Positions 35,886-46,646 of a stretch of 64,000 nt of DNA are shown here, piece by piece. The notes beneath the pieces are model-generated. The model saw only the letters and a list, made by a program, of their open reading frames with translations. It was not told the DNA's origin and did no database searches. The stretch is from Crambe crambe (Eukaryota; Porifera; Demospongiae; Poecilosclerida; Crambeidae). Position 1 is the first letter of the stretch. Each line of letters begins with the position of its first letter. The stretch covers positions 1,087,501 to 1,151,500 of the forward strand of contig OZ004583.1 of NCBI GenBank assembly GCA_963924555.1. The letters run 5' to 3'. Made by a program: the position numbers and the translations under genes.

Positions 35886-36786
35886 TATGCTCTCAAGGAA
35901 ATTCTGACTTTGAGATACAATTGTGTGAATTTGGAAAAGAAGTAGAAGATCAAGATGCCAATACTCCAGATTTTGAGCAAGATGAGGATGCACCAGAAAT
36001 TCCACCCTTCAATTTGTCAATCATTCACACATTATAAAGACTATTTAGCAAGCTTTGTAGGTTTTGGGGTTTTATTTTTATTTTTTTATTTTTTATTTTT
36101 TTTAAAAACTTGAATTCACTTTAAGTTAGTGCTCTGCAGTTATTCAATTTTCATATGCAATTCTTCAAAGCAGGGCCTGGGGGCCCTACTTTACTAGGCC
36201 CAGGGGGCCCATTTTAAGGGGGGGGGCCTATTGTTAATACATGATATTGGACAAAATCTGAATCACAGTGCATGGGGATGGCTATAATTCTTGATCTCTT
36301 ATTATGCCTGACTGCTTGCAAGTATAGACATGGCAAAGTTACTTTGCATATCTATGCAGTCATGCTGGTATTGCGATATAAGATCAGTAATAGTCACCTA
36401 ACAAGTTCCACGAGATATGATATAGCTATACTAATGAGTGTAATCACATGGTCTTATGTTTTGTATGCACAATGGCTCAAAAGTCATAATAATAATTATC
36501 ATCAGTATAGCTAGCTAACGAAGTGTAATGCAGAGCTGCTGAGTAGCTATACCCATGGTCACCCAGCTACTGGTTTTGTAGTTAAAATTATGAAAAGCAG
36601 CAGCTTTCTTAGAATAAACTGGGGCTATCATGCAGTGCATAGCTATACATGCAGCTATATTATTCACCATCTCATAATGATCATGTCATAATGTCATGTG
36701 ATTATAATAATTATGATATTCATGATCATCACAGTAGCTAGCTATAAGTGTTGACTATAGCTAGCTAACTAAAGCTAACTAAAGCT
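35886..36786. other. 3' region of A5 and spacer to B3
   Basis: 35886-36038 is open in another frame (QLCEFGKEVEDQDANTPDFE, ending SIIHTL-stop) and may be a lost A5 C-terminus. It is followed by A/T homopolymers, a GC-rich patch at 36173-36225 (GGGCCTGGGGGCCCT-like, possibly a transposon end) and AT-rich DNA with TATAGCTAGCTA words. No further gene was seen. Confidence 0.5.
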
Positions 36787-39484
36787 ATGGCATGGCAGCT
36801 AATTGTGGTGTTGCTCGTGGTTTTGCCATTACAGCTTTATTCCCAAGTAATTAATACATGTGAGTTAAACGGTATATATATATATAGGTCCAGGACTAGC
36901 TCAAGGGGAAAAGGGGGAGTGATAGCTATTATAGTGTGATTTTAATAGTTTCTGTTCAGCCTCCAAGTGAGCCATTAGTCCTCACTTATGGGTCAGCTGC
37001 TGAGTTCCACTGTGCAGTTCAAGATCTTGCAGCTATTGAGAGAATAGACTGGCAACTATTTGTAAATGAATCCATTCAGTACAGAGGAGTCTTCTCAATA
37101 CCACCTAATTATGGTATATTATATAGGCACCACATAGCCAGTAGTTATTATACACATACCTAATTTAATTTATATACATGCAGGCATTCAAAGCACTGTT
37201 TCTGGGAATGTCTATACTATTACTATACCCATCAGAGAGGATGGGATCACTAACAACACAAATGTTCGATGTGTGGTAGTGCTGCAAGGAAACAATGGTG
37301 AAATAAACAGCCAAAATGGAACCATTATAATACAAGGTATCAGCTATTTAATATGCATTATAATTGCAGTTGCTTAGCTATAATTATTGCAGGGGGGGCT
37401 GAGGGGCCAATTGCCCTAAATATATAGCTATAACTAAGATTATCCCCTCCTTATACAATACAGCCCTGATGGGACTCATACGTAGGTAGCATTGTACCCA
37501 TTTTTCACTGTAAGTGCAAAAAATGGGCCTGGGGACAAGGTGGTTATGAATACATTTAAGTGACACACCCACTAATCTGATAAGGATAAAATACATGAAT
37601 TAAGAAGAGGAATTCATAGCTATCATTTTCATAGGACCATTAGCTGCTGTCAGTAATTTGACCACTGGTGATCTGATCCCTGGTCGATCAATCCTCCTCT
37701 CATGGGTTGCCCCCTTCACTCTCAATGTGACTAATACTGAACCTGACATCACTTACTGTGTGGATGTTTATATCAATGTGGTCTTACATCATATAAGATC
37801 AACATGTGGTATCACTGCTACTGCTTATAATGTGACATTTAATGAAGGAGAAGTTACACCATGTGACACTGTTAATGTGACTGTCATTCCTGTCAATGGA
37901 CTGCCCAATAATTTGATGAATGGAACCAGTAGAAACATGAATCCTGTTTATCTATTCAAAGGTATAACTACATGATATTAGCTTCTATCCCAGTGCATGT
38001 GTATAGGTCATATAAAATAATAAGGCTGCCATATTAGGCTATTGTTCAGCTGGTTAAGTAGTCAGCATGCAAGCAGCTTGTATGGCAATGATGCTTGCAG
38101 CTATAGTCAAGTGTAGTATTTGCCCATCAGAACTAGTTCCTATTATTATATCCACCATACATGCAGGCCTTAGAAACTTCTCTTCAAGTGATATTGAAGT
38201 ATCTTCTAGGCAACTGCCTCAACGTTTCATTGAGTTCAATATACTTTTACCAGTAAGCAATCATTAATGTATTCTTACTATCTAAACCAATTCTACACAA
38301 ATTCCAGGACACATTTCAGATGTGTAGAAGTAACTGCACTGTCCGTGCATCCTCTGCCAGTGGATCCTATGACTTGGGTTCAGAAAATAGCCTCATATGT
38401 GAAAGAAATGTGATCACTTTTAGGGTGTTTTTTTTTACTATCACTAATACAGAACTACCTATAAATGACATATATTTTACCAACATTCAAGTTGCAAATA
38501 GTGCAGGAACAGGATATTCAGTGGGTGATATTCAATTGAGTAAGTGATATCATAATTATGAATAATTATTAATGCCTCATTTTGGATGCAGGCACACATG
38601 TCATACAGCAGGTGGAGGCACGTGTGAATGCAGATGATTCTGTCAGCATGAACTTGTCATTCATAAGTGGCACTAGTTTAGCAAGAGGTGCCCAAGTCAT
38701 ATTCAGACCTGAAGAACTGAATGAAGCAACCTGCAAAAATATGATCATAAGGAATATTCCAAAATCTGATGATTCTCTTTCAAGTACCATTAGAAACATT
38801 CCCAGAGGTAGTTACACTATCAACGTCTATACACTGAATAAAGATGGTATTCCAGATTCACTTGCCGAGCCTGTTACCACAGGAATGAATATATCTATCA
38901 GCAGCAATACAGGTTACTATAAAGCATGCTAAGTTAGCAACTTGTGAAATATACAACTTCAATGATTCATACTTCGATCTTAATTTCTATAAAATCACAA
39001 TAGCTACAATAGCTAATGGCTACAAAATCTCCCCTAGCTATGTTTACCACACATTCAATTAAATGTTCATAAATTGATTAATAGAAAGTTTCACAATGAT
39101 TGTGCCCATCCCTCAGATACTTCACAAGACTCGGTTACTGGTTTCAGTGTGGAATATATATACGGGATATTCGTAACTATCAAGTACCCTGCAAGACCTG
39201 GAGGATATGTAGCAGTTTTTTTATATGAGGACTATTCAGAATATTCTCTCTTGCATTTTCCTGGAAATGGAACTGAATCTACAGTGTTGATATACAAGGA
39301 ATTTTGTTTATCTTTGTTCCCTCTACAAGGAAACAATGGAATCTTATATTCAAACACTCCAGCCAATTTCTTCATCCAGTATACTCCAGACCATACAGCA
39401 GTAATTATTGTAGGAATACTTATTACTGGAATGCTTTTTTTAACATGTGTCTTTGGAGTACTTTGCCTCCTTAAATTGCGATAG
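36787..39484 (+). CDS. Receptor B3: Ig/FN3-type receptor with very short tail
   Basis: Exons: 36787-36859 (signal peptide MAWQLIVVLLVVLPLQLYSQ), 36949-37113 and 37184-37336 (two Ig half-exons; EFHCAV, VRCVVV), 37635-37961 (FN3-like; ILLSWVAPFT, ITYCVDVYIN, VIPVNG), 38167-38252, 38308-38539, 38592-38912, 39117-39484. The last exon has an extracellular module (PGGYVAVFL, CLSLFPL) and one helix (AVIIVGILITGMLFLTCVFG), then only LCLLKLR before a stop at 39482-39484. B1 continues past the equivalent point into a basic tail. A matching AAAAGAAGAAGAAG stretch lies at 39544 but is out of reach of the frame, so the tail may have been lost. Such a receptor would need a partner to signal (inference). 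Confidence 0.8.
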
Positions 39485-39587
39485 TTGACTGTAAGTTCAT
39501 GTAATCATGATTAATTAGTCATGACTCTATAATATCACACAGGCAAAAGAAGAAGAAGAAGGAGACAAAGCTTTTACATGAATTAGC

Positions 39588-39617
39588 TGTCCCCCCCCCT
39601 CCCCCCCCCCCCACACA

Positions 39618-39666
<49 letters not shown>
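39588..39666. repeat. Poly-C and (AC)n microsatellite
   Basis: A run of about 24 C with one T, then an (AC)n tract of roughly 50 bases. Directly downstream of B3. Confidence 0.9.
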
Positions 39667-39668
<2 letters not shown>

Positions 39669-39989
39669 TTAATCCATTAGATATGAGATATGAACAGACT
39701 CCTATAATGAATGTATGTAGCTACCTTATCATTATACTGTCATGTGTGGAGCTGCTTAAGACATTAGTGAATTGGTTGGATGAGGTGTCTACCAGATCAG
39801 TCAGTGGACACAGAGACAGTGCAGTGAGCATGTCTTGATCAAGTTTATTGACCACAACCAAAATACAGTGAACCTTTTAAAAGATACTGTAAAGAACACA
39901 CTGGAGATTTATGCAACATCACAATACCAGTTGCATTAAACATTTTAAAGTAGCTAGCTATGTCAACTCCAGCTAGGTAGCTTAGTAGC

Positions 39990-41600
39990 TAGTTATTTTT
40001 CGTTTGTATGGATGCACCTACTTCATGAGAGCATGCAGCTACACTCCTCAAACAATACTAGAGGTCCATTTCCACTGACAGCACTATGGGAGCTCTATCT
40101 CACAACCTACAGTTGTAAACAGTCATAATAATAAACATAACTACAGCACAGCTGCACTGAACAAGTTAATTCACAGTAAATTCCTACAGATCTGAACCCA
40201 AATTCATTTGCATGATAAGCATTGAGCAAGAACATAATTAACTGCTGTAATGCAGATAGATGCACACCTCTTACTCACTTGTGGCTAACACAACCCCCCA
40301 CACTGTATCATAGTGGCGTAGCGGCGACTAACTGTATCACTCATTACACTACTAGAAAAAATGGAAAGTATTCATGCTCAGTGCAATGAATGCTTAAGCC
40401 ACACACACCTGGACTTGGATCCTGTGACATGTAGGCAGTGTCTTTTCCTTCAGAGGAGGGAGGATCCAGCAGACATTGAGGAGCACACATGATCCTCCCT
40501 GTCGGCAGCATGTCCACCATGACCTCTGACCTACCAAGAAAATGAGCAGACGGAGCACAGGGGATGACCATCTCCATCTGTCTGTCATGTTGCCCAAATC
40601 AACTGTCCATGTCTACATTTATAGGTGGTCTATGCAGGGTTTCATCTAGCATTATATTAGAGGGGAAGCTTCCCCCACCCCACCCCCAAACCAGAGGGGA
40701 AATACACTGCAACCTCCTTCTCATTCCACCAAAATTAATAAGATAGCTAATATTGAATTCCAATAATAATATTATTTTTGTTGAGAGATAGCTATAGTCT
40801 TTGAGGGCCTTCAATACTGATGTGCATAGCCTGATCTAGGGCAAGTCTGCTTTTGTGGTTACAGGATTAGGGAGAACCAAAAAGGTATTCTTCCACCCCT
40901 GATCAAAATTCCTAGATGAATTTCCAACTTAGAAAAGGCCAAAGGTCTACAATAATTAATGTCATTTTTATGTCTGTTGCAGTTATTGCTAGTAAAGTTA
41001 GAAGAGGAGAGTTAGTCCATTCTCCTCAAGTGGTGAGTCTTCAGAGTCCTCACAGTAACTCAACAACTCATTCACCATCACCACTGTACAACAACAACAA
41101 CAACAACAATAACAACAGCAACAACAACAACAACAACAACAACAACACGCTTACACTTTAGCCATAAATCACAATAGCTATCCCATACCTTCTTGAAATG
41201 GCTGACTTGATGACTTGAATAGAAGGCCCAACCTGTTGAAGACGAAGGTGTAAGTGTGTTCACACTGATCTCTGTGTGTGTCAAAGTAGTGGTCGCTGAT
41301 GCTGATCCGGTACACCAGTGCTACCACCTGACACACAAGACTCAACCTACAGTCATGGGATCAAGATGTGATGCACAATGTCACAGTCACATCTTCTTGC
41401 ATGATGCACATGTACTTCATGAGAGCAGCTGCACTTCTCAAACAAGGCCAGTGGTCCATTTCCACTGACAACAATCTGGGAGATCAACCTCATAACCTGC
41501 AATTGAGTACATGTACATAGTGAATTCATGCACTGCACACAGACACTTGAAATAGCATTCACAGTTGACAGTTCAGCGTTCAGCACATGAATACAAAGAT
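39990..41600 (-). pseudogene. Third, most degraded copy of the ATRIP 3' exons
   Basis: On the minus strand, 40390-40550 resembles the ATRIP exon at 47595-47823 (LLDPPSSEG, MVDML), but it is shortened and followed by unrelated DNA. 41025-41090 is the last ATRIP exon (YELLSYCEDSEDSP). 41185-41345 is the exon encoding CEHTYTFVFNRLG-like sequence. The flanking words match 42545-43620 and 46020-47370. An (AAC)n tract lies at 41088-41145. Confidence 0.7.
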
Positions 41601-41649
41601 GACATTAGGATCCAGTAGCAGGTGAGGAGCATTTTCCTCATAATTATTC

Positions 41650-42535
41650 ACATGTAAACATGAGCGCAAAAAATTTCTTCTAAATAAAAAGTGAAGTAGG
41701 GATAGTACGTTGCTGGGTGCAGGGCGCTTGGGACTTTTTTCCCAACTTCAAGGCTTCCTTTGTGCTTTCTGATCTTCCAAATACCGCACGCTCTCAACTG
41801 CACATGCGCAATATGACTGCCGGAACTATTTGATGCAATGCTACAGGGGTTTTCAGGTTGGTTGACACAAAATTTGCCGACTGTGCAGAATTAAATTCGT
41901 GCTCGCAAAATTTAAGATCACTGCATTTATATGACAGTATATTATGCTCGCTTGAATTTATCTTGCACATGTGCAAATTCTACTGGTCAACCAACCTGAA
42001 AACCCCTGTACTGAAGTTTTCAGGTTAGTTGACCAGTAGAATTTGCGCATGTGCGAGATAAATTCAAGCGAGCAAAAATATTGTCATACAAGTGCAATGC
42101 TCTTAAATTTTGCGAGCACGAATTTAATTCTGCACTGTTGGCAAATTTTGTGTCAACCAACCTGAAAACCTCAGTATTGGTCCTGTTGCAGCCACTTCGA
42201 AAAAATTAAGTATAATAGGGATAGCCTAAACAATCCCTAGCTATGGGCCATTGTTGCCATGACAGGCAAAGGGAGTGAAGTAGGAATAGTATCTCGTACT
42301 TGGTGATGGGTAAGGGATTACTTCACTAAGTTCACTCTCTTGCATGCAGTTATAGTACATATTCCAGCTAGATTTTGGGGCCATAGCTACTGCTTTGGTA
42401 TTGCAGTGCAGCTAGATTTTTGGGGCATATAACTTGGTTTCATAATGAAGCTGCAGTTGTAATAGCTATGTGCTAAATTTGGGGCCATCCCTACTTCACA
42501 TTTTTATTTCTAAGAAATTTTTTGCATTCACTTGT
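41650..42535. mobile_element. Nested palindromic MITE cluster
   Basis: Outer inverted repeat: 41655-41705 (CGCAAAAAATTTCTTCTAAA, AAAAGTGAAGTAGGGATAG) against 42485-42530. Inside lie two head-to-head copies of a ~155-base TIR element: 41848-42005 (GGGGTTTTCAGGTTGGTTGA ... GTCAACCAACCTGAAAACCC) and its reverse complement at 42016-42168. Together they form a ~310-base near-palindrome. Confidence 0.8.
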
Positions 42536-42544
42536 AATAATTAT

Positions 42545-43222
42545 AGCACTGAATAAGTTGATTCACAGTAAATTCCTACTGATCTGAACCTAATTCATTT
42601 GCATGATAATAATATTCATATGCATTGAACAAGAACATAATTGGGCATAATGTATGATACAGTGTGTGGGAGGGGGGGTTGTGTATCCATAAGTAGGAGG
42701 TGTGTATCTATCTGCTCATTACACTACTAGAAAAAATGCAAAGCATTGTGTGCATGCATGTTCAGTACAATGAATGCTAAGCCACACACACATGGACTTG
42801 GATGCTGTGGCCTGTGGGCAGTGTCTTTTCCTTCAGAGCAGACATTGAGGAGCACACGATCCTCACAGCATGTCCACCATGACTTCTGACCTATGACCTC
42901 ACCAGGAAAATGAGCAGACTGAGCACTAGTCTCACATAGCGATGCAGACCCTTGGTAAAAGGGAGGGACCCAGGCAGATGGAAACGGTCTGTCATGCTAA
43001 TCAAAATTCCTAGATGAAACCCAATTTCCAACTTAGAAAAGGCCAAAGGTCTACAAAATTAGTATTATTTTTATGTCTGTTGCAGTTATTGTTATGACAT
43101 AGTAAAGTTTGAAGAGGAGAGTTAGTGGGTTACTCTATTAGTTGCAGTCTCCATTCTCCTCAAGTGGTGAGTCTTCAGAGTCCTCACAGTAACTCAACAA
43201 CTCATTCACCATCACCACTACA

Positions 43223-43262
<40 letters not shown>

Positions 43263-44715
43263 AACACGCTTACACTTTAGCCATAAATCACAATAGCTAT
43301 CCCATACCTTCTTGAAATGGCTGACTTGATGACTTGAATAGAAGGCCCAGCCTATTGAAGACAAAAGTGTAAGTGTGTTCACACTGATCTCTGTGTGTGT
43401 AGTGGTCGCTGATGCTGATCTGGTACACCAGTGCTATCACCTGACACACAAGACTCAACCAGATCAAGATGTGCTGCACAATGTCACATCCTCTTCCTAT
43501 GCAACTCACTGTCTCTGTGTCCACTGACTGATCTGGTAGACACCATCCATTATCCAACAAATTGACCAATGATCTAAGCAGCTGCAAATGAACACAGTTT
43601 GACACTCATCAAGTAATGTCCATCTGTACAAGCCACGCTAATAATGTATCATATACATACCAAAAGAAATTGTTCATACTTCCACTTTTTAAATCATGAA
43701 CCATGAAGATTATAGTACAGTTTAAAGTCAGGTCATTAATTTATTACCCAAAGTCATGATGCAGTGTTGCTCTTTATGTTTGAATGTCTCCTTTCGGACC
43801 ATCAGATTTGATCAGCTACTTCAGAAGGAGACAGTTGGCATCTCTCTGGATAAGGAGGACCCTTCCCTCATCTCCTCTGTGCTTAGTCTGCTCATTTTCC
43901 TGGTGAGGTCAGAGGTCATGGTGGACATGTTGTGTCGACAGGGAGAGTCCTGTGTGCTCCTCACCTGCTACCAATGTCTGCTGGATCCTCCGTCCTCTGA
44001 AGGAAAAGACACTGCCCACAAGATCCAAGTCCAAGTATGTATATATTTGACAGCTGCAAATTTAACGGGGTGTTCAGGGAGGTGTGAGCTCCACACTATA
44101 GGAAGTTGGCTCCATATCCAAGTACGTAAATATGGTTTATTCTGGTGATGACCATTGGGTAAACTGTACTGAACAAGGCGTAGTGCACAGTTATTTTGTC
44201 AGCAGTGATAAATACCATAATGACCTGTAGAGTATTATGATGTCATAATTTTAACCTTGCACAAATTAGACACTTTAGCTAGTCTACCTGCATAGTGACT
44301 CTGAAGGACAGTCTTCCGCTAAAGTGGTGAGGATCCTGAAGCAAGCGAGAACACTTTCACGTGACTCTTTCTGCAAAAGACGACAATGAGAATTACAGCA
44401 TCACATATACTGTAGTGTATGGGTCATGTGTCACACATGCCCCATTTCCAAAATAAGGGAGGGGATCCCCCCCCCCCCCCCCCCCCAAAAAAAAAAAAAC
44501 AACAAAACAAAAAAACCTTCAACATAGGCACAGGTCACTGTCAGTGCTGATGGCGGAAGATGCCGGGTGTGTTGTATTTGGACTTCTCGCTCTGATCTCC
44601 CTTATTTGGTATCCAGAATTTAGAGTGACAGAGGTGGTCTCCTCATGTGGGAAAGTTGAATGCCCTTCCATGTAGCTATGTCTTTATCCACAGTGTGTCA
44701 CAAATAATAACAGAT
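42545..44715 (-). pseudogene. Second copy of the ATRIP 3' exons, with an internal inversion
   Basis: On the minus strand: 44570-44700 (copy of exon 48290-48488), 44280-44380 (copy of 48010-48090; ESLCR end), 43297-43580 (copy of 46789-47093; EHTYTFVFNRLGLLFKSSSQ), 43130-43200 (last exon). The exon matching 47595-47823 is on the plus strand here (43795-44031: RFDQLLQKE, LLIFLVRSEVMVDMLCRQGE), so 43690-44260 is inverted. The copies differ by small indels. The inversion breaks any reading through this copy, hence pseudogene. Confidence 0.75.
44469..44500. repeat. Poly-C/poly-A homopolymer
   Basis: About 18 C followed by about 12 A. Assembly length is unreliable here. Confidence 0.9.
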
Positions 44716-46646
44716 GCTAATGATTCTGGCAGCGGCTTTGCAGTTTATTGGTGACATCAATTGAGGTAATCAGAGATGCCAGTGTCATAGACACAGGAAC
44801 AATAAAGCAGTATAATTTGAGCATACAAAGGAGTAAGTGGTTGTAACAACATATTTACATATAGTTAGCCTAGCTCTTTGAATCCATCAGTTTTCTGCAC
44901 TTCAATTGATCTTTGCATAACTCTTGAAAGACTGCATATTTCTTCTTGTGGAACCTACAAAATGGAGCAAGAAGTATAATATCTTAGCAACAGTTGCTAC
45001 ATTTTTACTGTGGTTACGTATCTAGCCTATGCATACATAATAGCAATTAGCAAATAATTATGCTTGCATTCAGTGCATGCACACATGGTATAAAAAAAAT
45101 CACTCCAACAGTTTCGAGTCACCTTTTAAGTGTAACAGATGAGCATCAGTGTTGTCCAGTGGTGCCGTGGACATTCTATAGTAATCCATGTACATGTCAG
45201 AGATATATAGTCATCCCAGAACAATCCTGGGATACTGAATATATATCCTGGTAGTACACACCACACCACTCTTACCAGGATACTCCTGGTACATATGAAT
45301 ATCCCCATATACCGAATACTGGATACTCTTGGCTATATATACCACAGCATATCCCCATACACCCCGATACTTTGCCCACCCCAGGATACTCCTGGGATAC
45401 TACACTACAGCATATCCCACTGGCAGAGTATCTATGGATACCTGGAATACTCTGTACATCCAAGGATACTCCTGGGATGTTAGCTATATACACCACAGCA
45501 TAGTCCTTTGGCAAAGTATCTAGGGATACCTTGGATACTCTGCCCATCCCAGGATACTACTGGGATACTACACTACAGCATATCCCATGTATGATGAGCA
45601 TGGAAGGATTAACACTCCAGGTTTTGTGGATACTCGTATCAATGTAAGCATGACTGTGTGTACTTTCTGCCTAATCTCCACTATGTAGTTAAGTGCCATA
45701 ATATGCATCATAATCAATGTGCCATGAATTCCTCCTGATACATGCTTGATGATGCTGTATTATAACTCCTGCATGGACTGTACCATGTCCTATATAGTAC
45801 GTACAGGTCATGTACATCATACATGTACACTTCCTACAGTGAACCCCCGTCCTTTGTGGCAAAGGAAGTTTCCCACACCTAATCAATGCTAACATCCTGG
45901 CCACACAATATAAGAAGCTGTAATATTTGAGTTCTCTATCCTTGCAAACATTTGACTTTTTGTTGGCTAGAAGATTCTGCTATCAAAGTATAGCCACTGT
46001 GGGAGTCCAGTTCTGTACATAAGAGTTGCCATAGCATTCATTGACCAGGCATTTCATACCTGGTACTCTCCTCATGTTTGGCTCTCTCACATAGCTATGT
46101 AGACCCTTGGTAAAGGGGAGGGACCCAGGCAGATGGCAACTGTCTCCATTTGTGTGTCATGTTATTGGTAGTTCCCCACATCAACTGTCCATGTCTACAT
46201 TTATAGGTGGTCTATGCCATGGAACCAGAGTTTCATGGTAGTATAAATAGCCAGAGGCCCCCCCCCAAACTCCAATTTCCCCCAAGCTGGAGGGGAAATA
46301 CACTGCCTCCTTCTCATTCCACCGAAATTATTAATAAGATAGCTAATATTGAACTCCAATAATAATTATTTTTGTTGAGATATAGTCTTTGAGGGCCTTC
46401 AATACTAATGCACATAGCCTGATCTAGGGAGTCTTCACCAAGTCTGCTTTTGTGGTTACAGGGCTAGGGAGAACCAAAAAGGGTATTCTTCCACCCCTAA
46501 TCAAAATTCCTAGATGAAACCCTGAATGCAACAATTTCCAACTTAGAAAAGGGCCAAAGGTCTACAAACATTTTTATGTCTGTTGCAGTTATTGTCATGA
46601 CATAGCTAGTAAAGTTTGAAGAGGAGAGAGTTAGTGGGTTACTCTA
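44716..46646. other. Spacer between ATRIP copies with GGATACTCCTGGGATAC repeats
   Basis: No gene supported. 45200-45600 is a degenerate tandem repeat built on GGATACTCCTGGGATACTAC and ACAGCATATCCC, with a unit of roughly 60-75 bases. Open frames on both strands there (SVPGVSW, YSWD) are repeat-derived. 46080-46240 repeats words also seen at 40560-40640 and 42900-42990, belonging to the ATRIP duplication unit. Confidence 0.6.

Noticed and set aside
36173-36225. GC-rich GGGCCCAGGGGGCCC patch as a regulatory island
   Set aside because: Short, next to homopolymers and resembling transposon termini. No gene start nearby except B3, 560 bases away.
45060-45547. Overlapping frames on both strands with SVPGVSW/YSWD repeats
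   Set aside because: They come from the GGATACTCCTGG tandem repeat; no start context, splice sites or conservation.
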